Assembly: GCA_016788205.1 (NCBI GenBank)
Contig: JAEUTA010000029.1
Coordinates: forward strand, 1 to 64,000
Source: Flavobacteriales bacterium
GTDB lineage: Bacteria; Bacteroidota; Bacteroidia; Flavobacteriales_F; PHOS-HE28
Length of the DNA stretch: 64,000 bases
Direction of reading: 5' to 3'
Shown here: in pieces, positions 31,676 to 40,881 of the stretch
Layout of the letters: the number at the start of each line of letters is the position of its first letter
Position numbering within the stretch: the stretch's first letter is position 1
The notes under the pieces: model-generated
Seen by the model: the letters and a program-made list of their open reading frames with translations, nothing else
Database searches by the model: none
What the model was told of the DNA's origin: nothing
Program-made: the position numbers and the translations under genes

Positions 31676-34126
31676 ATGAGCGACAACCTCCATACTGCCA
31701 ATTCCCTATTCAGCTCCGAAGTGCTTGAGAACGAGACCGAACTGATCCCGCTGATCACAGCCGAGGACGAGGAGCAGATGAACGCGGAGACCACTCCGCC
31801 GGAACTGCCCATACTTCCATTGCGCAACACCGTGCTGTTCCCGGGCGTGGTGATCCCCATCACCGTAGGTCGCGATCGAAGCATCCGCTTGATCCAGGAC
31901 GTGTACAAAGGGAATAAGACGCTTGGTGTGGTAAGCCAGAAAGATGGCCAGATCGAGGAGCCGCGTGCCGAAGACCTGAATCGTATCGGTACCATCGCCA
32001 CCATCATCCGCATGTTGCGCATGCCGGACGGCAGCACCACGGCCATCATCCAAGGAAAGAAGCGCTTCGAAGTGATGGAGATGGTGAAGCTCGATCCCTA
32101 CTTCACCGCGAAGGTGAAGGAGTTCGCGGAGATCCGTCCGACCAAGGAGGACAAGAGCTTCCAGGCGTTGACCAGTTCGCTGAAAGATCTGGCGACCGAG
32201 ATCATCAAGCAAAGCCCGCATATCCCCACAGAGGCTCAGTTCGCGCTGAAGAACATCGATAGCCCGAGCTTCCTGGTGAATTTCATCAGCAGTAACATGA
32301 ACGCCGAAGTGGCCGAGAAGCAGAAGATGCTCGAGGTCGCCGATCTGCGCGAACGTGCGAATCTGCTGCTGGCCCACCTGACCAAGGAGCTGCAGATGCT
32401 GCAGATGAAGAACGAGATCCAGAGCAAGGTTCGCACCGAGGTGGATCGTCAGCAGCGCGAGTATTTCCTGCACCAGCAGATGAAGACCATCCAGGATGAA
32501 CTGGGCGGCAACCCCATCGAGCAGGAGATCGAGGATATGCGCGTGAAGGCCGCCAAGAAGAAGTGGAGCAAGAAAGTGGGTGAGATCTTCGAGAAGGAGA
32601 TCACCAAACTGCAGCGCATGAATCCCGCGGGCGCGGAGTTCAGCGTACAGTACAACTATGTGCAGCTACTGCTGGAACTGCCCTGGGGTGAGTACAGCAC
32701 GGACAAGTTCGACCTGAAGAACGCGCAGAAGATCCTGGACCGCGACCACTTCGGCATGGACAAGGTGAAGGAGCGCATCATCGAGCACCTCGCCGTGTTG
32801 AAGCTGAAGAACGACATGAAAGCGCCCATCGTGCTGCTTTACGGCCCTCCCGGTGTGGGCAAGACCAGCTTGGGCAAAAGCATGGCCGAAGCGCTCGGTC
32901 GCAAGTACGTACGCATGAGCCTCGGTGGCCTGCACGACGAGAGCGAGATCCGTGGTCACCGCCGCACGTACATCGGTGCCATGCCCGGACGTCTTATCCA
33001 AAGCTTGAAGAAAGCAGGGACCAGCAACCCGCTCTTCGTTCTGGACGAGATCGACAAGGTGGGCAAGGACTTCCATGGTGACCCCGCAAGTGCCCTGCTC
33101 GAGGTGCTGGATCCCGAACAGAACAACGCCTTCCACGACAACTTCGTGGACATCGACTACGACCTCAGCCGCGTGATGTTCGTGGCCACCGCCAACTCGC
33201 TCGGGTCCATCCACCCCGCGCTGCGCGATCGGATGGAGATCATCGAAGTGAACGGGTACACGCAGGAAGAGAAGATCGAGATCGCACTGCGCCACTTGCT
33301 TCCGAAGCAGTTCACCGAGAACGGCATCAAACCGAAGCAGTTGAAGCTGGGTCCCGGTCTGCTTGAAGCCATCATCGATCAATACACCGATGAGAGCGGC
33401 GTGCGCACCATGGAGAAGCGCATCGCCAAGCTGGTGCGTTACCGCGCCAAGCAGATCGCGCTGAAGCAGAAGCACAGCATCACCATCACCGTGGATGATC
33501 TGGTGAAGATCTACGGCCCCAGCCACGCTAGGGATAAGTACCAAGGCAACGATGTGGCCGGTGTGGTCACAGGCCTGGCATGGACCCCGACAGGTGGCGA
33601 TATCCTCTTCATCGAGACCAGTATCACCAAGGGCGAAGGCAAACTCACGCTCACCGGCAACCTCGGCGATGTGATGAAGGAGAGCGCCGTGATCGCCTTG
33701 GAGTACCTCAAGGCGCACAGTGACATCATCGGGCTCGATCCCGAGGTGTTCAAGCGCTGGAACGTGCACGTTCACGTACCTGAGGGAGCTACTCCGAAGG
33801 ATGGACCGAGCGCCGGTATCACCATGCTCACCAGCATCGCCAGCGCGTTCACCCAACAGAAAGTGCGCAAGTTCGTGGCCATGACCGGCGAGATCACCCT
33901 GCGTGGTCGTGTGTTGCCGGTGGGTGGCATCAAGGAGAAGATCCTCGCGGCGAAACGTGCGGGCATCAAGGAGATCCTTCTCAGCGCCGATAATCGCAAG
34001 GACATCGAGGACATCGATGCGCGCTACACCAAGGGCATGAAGTTCACCTACGTCACCGAGATGATCGAAGTGGTGAAGCACTCGCTCCTGAAAGAGAAGG
34101 TGGAGAATGCCATGAAGGTGGCCTGA
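31676..34126 (+). CDS. lon: ATP-dependent protease Lon
   Basis: 816 residues. LAN substrate-binding domain (about 40-250), AAA+ domain with Walker [14 protein letters not shown], arginine-containing sensor regions, and a C-terminal protease domain with the Ser-Lys dyad: Ser in [10 protein letters not shown] and Lys in [17 protein letters not shown]. Full length and intact. Cytoplasmic ATP-driven degradation of misfolded and regulatory proteins. The two small genes behind it follow within 12 bases and may be co-transcribed. Confidence 0.97.
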   Translation: MSDNLHTANSLFSSEVLENETELIPLITAEDEEQMNAETTPPELPILPLRNTVLFPGVVIPITVGRDRSIRLIQDVYKGNKTLGVVSQKDGQIEEPRAEDLNRIGTIATIIRMLRMPDGSTTAIIQGKKRFEVMEMVKLDPYFTAKVKEFAEIRPTKEDKSFQALTSSLKDLATEIIKQSPHIPTEAQFALKNIDSPSFLVNFISSNMNAEVAEKQKMLEVADLRERANLLLAHLTKELQMLQMKNEIQSKVRTEVDRQQREYFLHQQMKTIQDELGGNPIEQEIEDMRVKAAKKKWSKKVGEIFEKEITKLQRMNPAGAEFSVQYNYVQLLLELPWGEYSTDKFDLKNAQKILDRDHFGMDKVKERIIEHLAVLKLKNDMKAPIVLLYGPPGVGKTSLGKSMAEALGRKYVRMSLGGLHDESEIRGHRRTYIGAMPGRLIQSLKKAGTSNPLFVLDEIDKVGKDFHGDPASALLEVLDPEQNNAFHDNFVDIDYDLSRVMFVATANSLGSIHPALRDRMEIIEVNGYTQEEKIEIALRHLLPKQFTENGIKPKQLKLGPGLLEAIIDQYTDESGVRTMEKRIAKLVRYRAKQIALKQKHSITITVDDLVKIYGPSHARDKYQGNDVAGVVTGLAWTPTGGDILFIETSITKGEGKLTLTGNLGDVMKESAVIALEYLKAHSDIIGLDPEVFKRWNVHVHVPEGATPKDGPSAGITMLTSIASAFTQQKVRKFVAMTGEITLRGRVLPVGGIKEKILAAKRAGIKEILLSADNRKDIEDIDARYTKGMKFTYVTEMIEVVKHSLLKEKVENAMKVA

Positions 34127-34137
34127 GGTAGAGACCG

Positions 34138-34332
34138 ATGGACAAGCGGATCCGATACGGTACCAAGGAAGAACTGAACGCTCAGCGCGAGCGGTCATTC
34201 CTGGCACTCGCTCCATTGGAGCGATTGCTCTGGTTCCTCGCAAGTTTCGATCGCCGCCACGCAACGGACCCATCGGCTGTGGAGAAGAAGGGCAATTTCA
34301 TCCTGCAGAAGCGTCGCGATGGAGTTCGGTGA
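34138..34332 (+). CDS. Small basic protein ahead of a nucleotidyltransferase
   Basis: 64 residues, starting 11 bases after lon. Charged helical sequence (KEELNAQRERSFLALAPLERLLWFLASFD). It overlaps the next gene by 14 bases in a different frame. The tight coupling with a nucleotidyltransferase-like gene suggests a functional pair. No family recognised. Confidence 0.6.
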   Translation: MDKRIRYGTKEELNAQRERSFLALAPLERLLWFLASFDRRHATDPSAVEKKGNFILQKRRDGVR

Positions 34333-34783
34333 GGAGGCTGACGCGTTCATCCGGGCGGCGAGCCAAAACGGGGTGCGCTTATTGTTGGTGGGTGGCGGCG
34401 CGGTCAACTTCCATGGCTATCAGCGCCAGTCACCCGATATCGACTTCTGGATCGAGCCCACTGCGGAGAACTTCGTGCGGTTGGCCGACGCATTGCGTTC
34501 CATCGGTTATGAAGTCGATCGCTTCCCGGATCCCGTGCTGAAAGCCGAGCAGAACATCTCGTTGAAGATGTCACCCGGTATCGATCTCGAGGTGATCACC
34601 TTCCTAAGATCCGGCTTCACCTTCGACGAAGGGTGGGAGCGGGCCGCGCGGGTTATCCTTGCTGGAGGAACGACCCTTCATGTACTCTCCTTCAACGATC
34701 TGGTCGAAAGCAAGCTGCGGGCGGCCCGACCGAAGGATCTCTTGGATGTGCAAGAGCTGAAGCGCCGTAAAGGAATGATCTGA
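34319..34783 (+). CDS. Nucleotidyltransferase-like protein (DUF6036/AbiEii-like)
   Basis: 154 residues. LLLVGGGAVNFHGYQ, then SPDIDFWI (acid pair) and GIDLEV (third acid) make up the polymerase-beta-like nucleotidyltransferase core. SFNDLVESKLRAARPKDLLDVQELKR matches the C-terminal helix of AbiEii/DUF6036-like proteins. Many related proteins are toxins of type IV-like systems or are encoded next to small partners; here the 64-residue gene is the only candidate. Function not proven. Confidence 0.75.
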   Translation: MEFGEEADAFIRAASQNGVRLLLVGGGAVNFHGYQRQSPDIDFWIEPTAENFVRLADALRSIGYEVDRFPDPVLKAEQNISLKMSPGIDLEVITFLRSGFTFDEGWERAARVILAGGTTLHVLSFNDLVESKLRAARPKDLLDVQELKRRKGMI

Positions 34784-34794
34784 ACACCGGACGT

Positions 34795-34837
34795 GAACGA
34801 CACAGCCCGCGTCCGCAAGGCGCGGGCTGTGTCGTTC
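34795..34837. terminator. Strong bidirectional-looking stem-loop terminator
   Basis: GAACGACACAGCCCGCG pairs perfectly with CGCGGGCTGTGTCGTTC (17 bp) across TCCGCAAGG, whose CC-GCAA-GG forms a GNRA-capped tip. It lies 12 bases after the nucleotidyltransferase stop and isolates the lon group from the S8 protease gene. Confidence 0.85.
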
Positions 34838-34893
34838 AACGTCCCGAAGGAGCGAATTCGATCCGCATTACCTTGGTGCGATAGTTCAGCCCT

Positions 34894-37080
34894 ATGCGAA
34901 TACGCTACGCCTTTCTTCCCATCCTCGTTCTCAACACCGCGTTGCAAGCTCAAGTGCGCATGCCCGCCACCACGAAAGTGGGGCTCATGGAATTGCAGGC
35001 CCTAGCGGACAAGTATCCGGATGCTTCCAAGTTGGTGACGGAGTCACAAGGCAAGCATCCAACAGCATTGATCCATGGTCGTTGCATGGTCGGGTTCCTG
35101 GGCAAGGTGAACGCCGCTTTCGATGCAGCAGCATTCTCCGGTGATCAACTCATGCTCGGCGCGCGCAAGGGTGATATCCTTTCGTTCCGCGTGGATGCCT
35201 ATCAGTTGGATATCGTACACGCCCTTTCCGGAGTGGACTATATCGAACTCGCCGGCAAGGTGGCGCCGCACCTGGACCGTGCCGTACGCGTTACTCGTGC
35301 GGACAGTGTGCATCGCGGCATCGACCTTCCGCAATCCTATACTGGCGCGGATGTGCTCATCGGTATCACCGATTGGGGCTTTGACTATTCGCACCCCATG
35401 TTCTACGACACGGCGATGGTGGAGTACCGTGTACGTGCCGCTTGGGATCATTACCGCCAGGCCGGTCCTGCACCGGACTCCTTCACCTACGGCACCGAGC
35501 TGAGCACGCCGGAAGCCCTGCTAGAGGCTCAGGCGGACACCGCGAACATCTACAGTTTCGCCACGCACGGTACGCATGTCGGAGGCATTGCCGGTGGAGG
35601 AGGGGCGGGTACGGCCTACCGTGGTTTCGCGTTCGATGCGAAATTCCTGTTCTGCACCTTCCTGGTGGATGCCGCCGCCGTGCTCGACGCCTTCGATTGG
35701 ATGCAGACCATCGCCGAGCAGGATGATAAGCGGTTGGTGATCAACATGAGCTGGGGGCTGTATTACATCGGAACGCTCGACGGGAACTCCCTCATCAGTC
35801 AGGCCATTGAGCAATTCGCGCAGGAAGGTGTGGCGTTCGCGAACTCCGGCGGTAACAACGGGGACATCGACTTCCACATCCGTAAGGACTTCAACGGGGA
35901 CCTGATGCGCTCGCGGATCCAATTCTATCCGTACAACGCCCACGCCCACATGTGGGGCCAGAGCATCAGCATGTGGGGTGAAGCAGGTAACGCGTTCTCC
36001 GCGGGACTCATCGTGACCAACAACAGCAACCAAGTACAGGCTGAGACACCCTTGTACAGCACAGCGACGCAAGCGGCCTACTTGGACTCGTCCATTATCG
36101 TCGGAGAGGATACAGTGTACTTCAACCTTACCGCGGATGCAGAACATCCGTTGAACGGGCGCCCGCATTTCAGACTGCGTGTGGCGAACCGTGCGGCAGG
36201 TCTGAAGGTCGCGTTGAAGGCCACTGCACCGAGCGGACGGGTACATTTCTGGAACTTGGTGGAGTTGGACAATGGTGTGGGCAACTGGGGTCAGGAATTC
36301 CAAGCGGTGGGCAGCGGCTGGACCGCGGGCGACGGCCAATACGGCATCAGCGAGCCTGCTTGCACGGAAGCACTGGTCACGGTGGCCGCCTACGCCACCG
36401 AATACGAGAACAGCAACGGCACGTTCGGAGGCGGGCCCATCACCTACTTCTCATCGCGTGGTCCCACGCTTGACGAGCGCATCAAGCCTGACATCGCCGC
36501 GCCGGGATTGGGGATCGTCTCCAGCATGAGCTCATACACGGATGATGACTTCACCCCGTTCGCCACGGTGGAGTTCGAAGGGCGTACCTATCCGTTCGCA
36601 GCGCTCTCCGGAACGAGCATGTCGGGCCCGGCGGTCGCCGGCATCATCGCGCTGTTGCTTCAAGCCGATCCGGAGATCACACCGGCCGAGATACGTGATG
36701 TGATCAAGGGGACAGCGCGTGTGGACAATAGCACCGGAGCGATCCCGGATGGAGGAAGCACCACTTGGGGCTTCGGCAAAGTGAACGCCTACCGAGCAGT
36801 TCGCCAGGTGCTCGGGCTCACTTCGCTGCCGGAACATGTCCACGGCACACTCGCCGTATGGCCCAACCCGACGACCGGTGAGGTGTACATCGCGGCGGAT
36901 GGTCATGCAGGACCTGCCCGCATACGTGTGACCGATATCGCTGGAAGGATCGTCCTGGAGCGGAATAAGAACTTGTCGGGGAACTTGACCTTGGACATTT
37001 CTGCCTTGACCACCGGCCTATACCAGGTGCATGTGGAGCAGGATGGAGGTGCCTTCGTTGCCACGTTGGTGAAGGAATAG
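34894..37080 (+). CDS. Secreted S8 (subtilisin-like) peptidase with type IX sorting domain
   Basis: 728 residues, signal peptide to about residue 20. Catalytic triad: Asp in IGITDWGFDYSH, His in THGTHVGGIAGG, Ser in LSGTSMSGPAVAG. The ~150 residues between the Asp and Ser contain an insert (NGRPHFRLRVANRAAG...). The C-terminal ~80 residues form a sorting domain (LAVWPNPTTGEVYIA, ITDIAGRIVLE, TTGLYQVHVEQDG). Exported by the type IX system. TACCTTGG upstream of the ATG is a weak -7 box. Confidence 0.92.
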   Translation: MRIRYAFLPILVLNTALQAQVRMPATTKVGLMELQALADKYPDASKLVTESQGKHPTALIHGRCMVGFLGKVNAAFDAAAFSGDQLMLGARKGDILSFRVDAYQLDIVHALSGVDYIELAGKVAPHLDRAVRVTRADSVHRGIDLPQSYTGADVLIGITDWGFDYSHPMFYDTAMVEYRVRAAWDHYRQAGPAPDSFTYGTELSTPEALLEAQADTANIYSFATHGTHVGGIAGGGGAGTAYRGFAFDAKFLFCTFLVDAAAVLDAFDWMQTIAEQDDKRLVINMSWGLYYIGTLDGNSLISQAIEQFAQEGVAFANSGGNNGDIDFHIRKDFNGDLMRSRIQFYPYNAHAHMWGQSISMWGEAGNAFSAGLIVTNNSNQVQAETPLYSTATQAAYLDSSIIVGEDTVYFNLTADAEHPLNGRPHFRLRVANRAAGLKVALKATAPSGRVHFWNLVELDNGVGNWGQEFQAVGSGWTAGDGQYGISEPACTEALVTVAAYATEYENSNGTFGGGPITYFSSRGPTLDERIKPDIAAPGLGIVSSMSSYTDDDFTPFATVEFEGRTYPFAALSGTSMSGPAVAGIIALLLQADPEITPAEIRDVIKGTARVDNSTGAIPDGGSTTWGFGKVNAYRAVRQVLGLTSLPEHVHGTLAVWPNPTTGEVYIAADGHAGPARIRVTDIAGRIVLERNKNLSGNLTLDISALTTGLYQVHVEQDGGAFVATLVKE

Positions 37081-37105
37081 GTCTCCCGCCGATCTTCGCG
37101 CCGCG

Positions 37106-38305
37106 ATGCATCCGCGCGAGCTGTCCATCTTCGACTTCACCTACGCTCTTCCGGAAGAGCGCATTGCCGCGCAGCCGTTGCCGCAGCGCGATACCAGCCG
37201 ATTGCTCGTGTACCGGGAAGGCCACATTGCGGATCGATCGTTCCGAGATCTGCCGGGATCGATCCCACCTGGTGCATTGCTTGTGCTGAATGATACCCGC
37301 GTGGTCCATGCACGCGTGCGTTTCCAGCGAACCACTGGCGCGGTGTTGGAGTGCATGGTGCTGACGCCAGGGGACGGCCGTGCCATTGAGCAGGCCCTGT
37401 TGGATGGACAACGTTCGCAGTGGTGGTGCATGATGGGGAACGCCAAGCGCTGGAAAGGTGAAACGCTTACGCTTGAACGGGATGGTATCACCCTGACGGC
37501 GCAACGCGTGGAGCAGCGTGATGGTGAGCACCTGATCGAATTCACCTGGTCAACGGGTGCGGCGTTCGTTGATGTGTTGCACAGGTTCGGCTCCGTCCCG
37601 CTGCCACCGTACATGCGGCGTGAGGCGATGCCGGAGGACGACGAACGCTACAACACCGTTTTCGCTGTGCGTGATGGGTCCGTGGCCGCACCTACGGCGA
37701 GCCTTCATTTCAGCGATAATGTATTGGCCGATCTGCGGTCACGCGATATTCGCTCCGCGCAGGTGACGCTCCATGTCGGTGCAGGCACATTCCTCCCGGT
37801 GAAAAGCACAATGATGGCCGACCACGCGATGCACGCTGAGGAGATCCACATCCAACGTGCGACCATCGTTGCCTTGCGCGATCAGTTGGACACGGGGCCC
37901 ATCATTCCGGTAGGCACCACCGCGCTGCGCACCATCGAAAGTCTGTATTGGCATGGCGTGGCCCTGCTCAGCGGTGGCGCGGGCAACACCATGGATGTGG
38001 CCCAATGGGATCCATACCGGGAAGCTGCCGAGATATCGTCCGCTACGGCACTCGATGCTGTGCTTGGAAGTTTCAAAGGACAAGATGCCCTCAACGGGCG
38101 TACCCGTCTGCTGATCGCGCCCGGTTACCGCTTCCGCATGGCCGATGCGTTGGTGACCAACTTCCACCAGCCACAGAGCACCTTGTTGTTACTAGTGGCG
38201 GCGTTCATTGGTCCGGGCTGGCGGGAGGTGTACCAACACGCGTTGGACAACGGCTATAGGTTCCTCAGCTACGGCGACGGATCACTGCTCTTCCGGAGCA
38301 GCTGA
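37106..38305 (+). CDS. queA: S-adenosylmethionine:tRNA ribosyltransferase-isomerase
   Basis: 399 residues, near the longer end of the family. Typical QueA blocks: FDFTYALPEERIAAQPLPQRDTSRLLV, LLVLNDTRVVHAR, and VTNFHQPQSTLLLLVAAFIG near the C-terminus. It transfers and isomerises the ribosyl group of AdoMet onto preQ1 in tRNA, making epoxyqueuosine. CGATCTTCGCGCC before the ATG resembles a weak -7 box. No other queuosine genes are nearby. Confidence 0.95.
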   Translation: MHPRELSIFDFTYALPEERIAAQPLPQRDTSRLLVYREGHIADRSFRDLPGSIPPGALLVLNDTRVVHARVRFQRTTGAVLECMVLTPGDGRAIEQALLDGQRSQWWCMMGNAKRWKGETLTLERDGITLTAQRVEQRDGEHLIEFTWSTGAAFVDVLHRFGSVPLPPYMRREAMPEDDERYNTVFAVRDGSVAAPTASLHFSDNVLADLRSRDIRSAQVTLHVGAGTFLPVKSTMMADHAMHAEEIHIQRATIVALRDQLDTGPIIPVGTTALRTIESLYWHGVALLSGGAGNTMDVAQWDPYREAAEISSATALDAVLGSFKGQDALNGRTRLLIAPGYRFRMADALVTNFHQPQSTLLLLVAAFIGPGWREVYQHALDNGYRFLSYGDGSLLFRSS

Positions 38306-38944
38306 TCACCAGGCGCTGTTCAGTGCGATGATCACTGCTGCGAGCAATGCGACGGGGAAGGCCATGGCGGCGATGGCGATCCCTTTGCCGCGTTCCTTGT
38401 GCTTGATGCACAAGAGCAGGCCGATGAGCCCGGTCAGGAACGAAAAGGTCATCACATAGCCGAGGAAATATCCACCACCGGCGATGATCACCAACAGGGA
38501 AAGGAGGAGGAACGCACCGGAGACGAGTGCCATGCGGTTCCACCGTCGAGGTTCACCGGTCGTCGTTTGCCCGGCGCGCTGTTCCTGGTCCACAGTCGTC
38601 CGATTCAGCATCTTCACGGAAGGAGTTCCGGACCACCTGAAGACGGGAGCGGTGCCCCCGCTGGGTGCGCTAGGCGTTGAAGGGCGTATGGCGCTGGATA
38701 ATTCCGCCATGAGCGGCGGCTCCACCGCGCGTTCCAGCGGTCGGGTGGACAAGCGGACCATCGGCTCGCGTGCAGCAGCGGACTCCTTATGAACGCGCTC
38801 GGTGGAGCGGCCCACGTCCCAATGCCATCCCGGTCTGTATTTGCGTTTCTGAAGCAGCCCGTTCCCGACAACGTCGTTCGTGGACGAGCACCCGGCCAAT
38901 AAGCCAGTAGTGACCAACAGCAACACACCGATGACACACCGCAT
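38306..38944 (-). CDS. Lipoprotein with C-terminal membrane helices
   Basis: 212 residues. Lipoprotein signal MRCVIGVLLLVTTGLLAGC with Cys at 19, then the KRKYRPGWHWDVG motif seen in several Bacteroidota lipoproteins, a low-complexity Pro/Ser stretch, and three hydrophobic helices in the last 90 residues. The mixture of a lipid anchor and inner-membrane-like helices is odd. TACCTTTC just upstream of the ATG is a near match to the -7 box. Function unknown; ends 0 bases from queA's stop (convergent). Confidence 0.65.
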   Translation of the reverse strand: MRCVIGVLLLVTTGLLAGCSSTNDVVGNGLLQKRKYRPGWHWDVGRSTERVHKESAAAREPMVRLSTRPLERAVEPPLMAELSSAIRPSTPSAPSGGTAPVFRWSGTPSVKMLNRTTVDQEQRAGQTTTGEPRRWNRMALVSGAFLLLSLLVIIAGGGYFLGYVMTFSFLTGLIGLLLCIKHKERGKGIAIAAMAFPVALLAAVIIALNSAW

Positions 38945-39022
38945 GGGCGAAAGGTATCGGCTACGTCGTTCGCCGGGATACTATGCGCAGCTATCTTGCG
39001 TTCCCATCCCGCGAACGAACCC

Positions 39023-40075
39023 ATGGCGTTGAGGACCAGGACCTATCTTCTTTTGCTCTCACTTGTGGTGTCCGCCAGCTCCCAGGCCCAATTGGGTGGG
39101 CAGTCGGCGTTCCGGTCGTTGGACATCCCGAGTTCGGCACGTTCCTCCGCGTTGGGAGGGAATTACATCGCCGTAAAGGACAATGACCTCAATCTGGGGA
39201 TCTTTGCGCCGTCGCTGTTGAACAAGGACATGGCCCGCCAGGTCGCCTTGAGCTACCTGCCTTATTTCGAGGGGATCAACATCGGTTATGCGTCCTATGC
39301 GCACCACTTGGACAGCTGCGGCGTAACGCTCGCTGCCGCTGTTCAGTACATGGACTACGGGACCTTCAAGCGTACCGATGAGGTGGGCACGGAGACCGGG
39401 GAGTTCACCGCGGGTGAGTATGTGTTCCAAGTGGGTGCTGGATGTCCCATCGATAGCTTGTTCAGTGTAGGTGCCAATGTGAAGCTGATCACCAGTGCGC
39501 TGGAGGCCTACAAGTCCACAGCATGGGCACTGGATATCTCGGGTACGTTCCATAAACCCAAGCTGGGACTCACCATCACGGGAATCCTGCGGAACATGGG
39601 CACGCAGGCGAGCACCTTCACCCAACAGCGCGAGAAGCTGCCCTTTCAAGCGCAACTCGGCATCACCTACAAATTCAAGCACGCTCCGTTCCGCTTGGGC
39701 TTGATGATGGAGCAGCTGCAGCGTTGGGATTTGACCTTCGAGGATCCGAATGCGACCGTGCAGATAGACCCCACCACGGGCGAGGTGATAGAGGATAAGG
39801 TGACCACCGTGGACAAGGCCTTGCTGCACCTCGTTCCCAGCGTGGAGATCCTGCTCAGCAAGAATTTCATGCTCCGTGCTGCATATAACGTGCGCCGCAG
39901 GCAGGAACTGGTGATACCGGATAGACCGGTGATCACAGGCGTGAGCTTCGGTGTGGGTTTGCGCGTGAGCAAATTCCACATCAGTTACGGCTACTCGCAG
40001 TTGCACCTCGCCGGCATCAGCAACACGATCTCGCTGGCCGTCCGTTTCGCCGACTTCAAGAAGGCCGACGGCTAG
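39023..40075 (+). CDS. porQ: Type IX secretion protein PorQ
   Basis: 350 residues with a signal peptide (to about residue 22). The beginning LGGQSAFRSLDIPSSARSSALGGNYIAVKDNDLNLGIFAPSLLN is characteristic of PorQ, and the rest is a beta-barrel-like outer-membrane protein (LGLRVS..., final ...SLAVRFADFKK). In Porphyromonas PorQ helps attach cargo with PorU, PorV and PorZ. It fits the many sorting-domain proteins in this window. The ATG at 39023 was chosen by the signal. Confidence 0.85.
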   Translation: MALRTRTYLLLLSLVVSASSQAQLGGQSAFRSLDIPSSARSSALGGNYIAVKDNDLNLGIFAPSLLNKDMARQVALSYLPYFEGINIGYASYAHHLDSCGVTLAAAVQYMDYGTFKRTDEVGTETGEFTAGEYVFQVGAGCPIDSLFSVGANVKLITSALEAYKSTAWALDISGTFHKPKLGLTITGILRNMGTQASTFTQQREKLPFQAQLGITYKFKHAPFRLGLMMEQLQRWDLTFEDPNATVQIDPTTGEVIEDKVTTVDKALLHLVPSVEILLSKNFMLRAAYNVRRRQELVIPDRPVITGVSFGVGLRVSKFHISYGYSQLHLAGISNTISLAVRFADFKKADG

Positions 40076-40174
40076 CATTCCACCACAACGGCATTTCATG
40101 CCTACGCCCTGTCCCGGTCAGCGCGATGTGCACATGTGCATCGTCAACTACCTTGGCCGCTCCATACGGGAGAC

Positions 40175-40876
40175 GTGAAGCGGATCACCATCGCCATAGA
40201 CGGCTACAGTAGTTGTGGCAAGAGCACGCTGGCCAAGCAACTGGCGCATCACCTTCACTATACCTATATCGATAGTGGTGCCATGTACCGGGCCATAGCC
40301 TTGTACGTGATCGAGAACGGGCTTGTGAACGGCGAAGAATTGAACAAGGTGGCGCTGCTTCGTGTGCTCGATCATATCCATATCGGCTTCAAACACGACG
40401 ATGGCTCGCAGCGCAGCGAGACGTGGCTTGACGGTCGTAACGTGGAGCACCGTATCCGCGAGATGGATGTGAGCCACAACGTGACCCTGGTGAGCCCCAT
40501 ACCCGAAGTGCGCGCCAAGCTGGTGCAGATCCAGCAACAGATGGGGCAAGGCGGCGGCGTGGTCATGGATGGTCGCGACATCGGTACGGTCGTGTTCCCG
40601 CATGCGGAGATCAAGTTCTTCATGACCGCCAGTGCGGCGGTGCGTGCCCAGCGCCGCTACCTGGAGATCAAGGGCCGTGGTGGGAGCGCCACGTTGGAAG
40701 AGGTGCTCGCGAACATCGCCCGCCGCGATCTGGACGACACCACCCGCGCCGCCGACCCACTGGTGCAGGCACCGGATGCCATCGTCATCGACAACAGTGA
40801 CCTCACCTCATCGGAGCAGTTCGATCTGGCCGTTGGGCATGTGGTGAAGGCGATCGGTGTGGTCACCGAGGCCTAG
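40175..40876 (+). CDS. cmk: Cytidylate kinase
   Basis: 233 residues from the GTG at 40175; an upstream GTG at 40136 gives a poor extension. P-loop GYSSCGKST, then IDSGAMYRAIALYV, DGRDIGTVVFPHAEIKFFMTA and LDDTTRAADPLVQAPDA match CMP kinases. Phosphorylates CMP and dCMP with ATP. The downstream gene is convergent. The start codon is the least sure part. Confidence 0.92.
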   Translation: MKRITIAIDGYSSCGKSTLAKQLAHHLHYTYIDSGAMYRAIALYVIENGLVNGEELNKVALLRVLDHIHIGFKHDDGSQRSETWLDGRNVEHRIREMDVSHNVTLVSPIPEVRAKLVQIQQQMGQGGGVVMDGRDIGTVVFPHAEIKFFMTASAAVRAQRRYLEIKGRGGSATLEEVLANIARRDLDDTTRAADPLVQAPDAIVIDNSDLTSSEQFDLAVGHVVKAIGVVTEA

Positions 40877-40881
40877 GTCCG

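Noticed and set aside
32666..34273. 535-codon antisense frame over lon
   Set aside because: Shadow of GC-rich coding sequence; the opposite strand shows a complete Lon protein.
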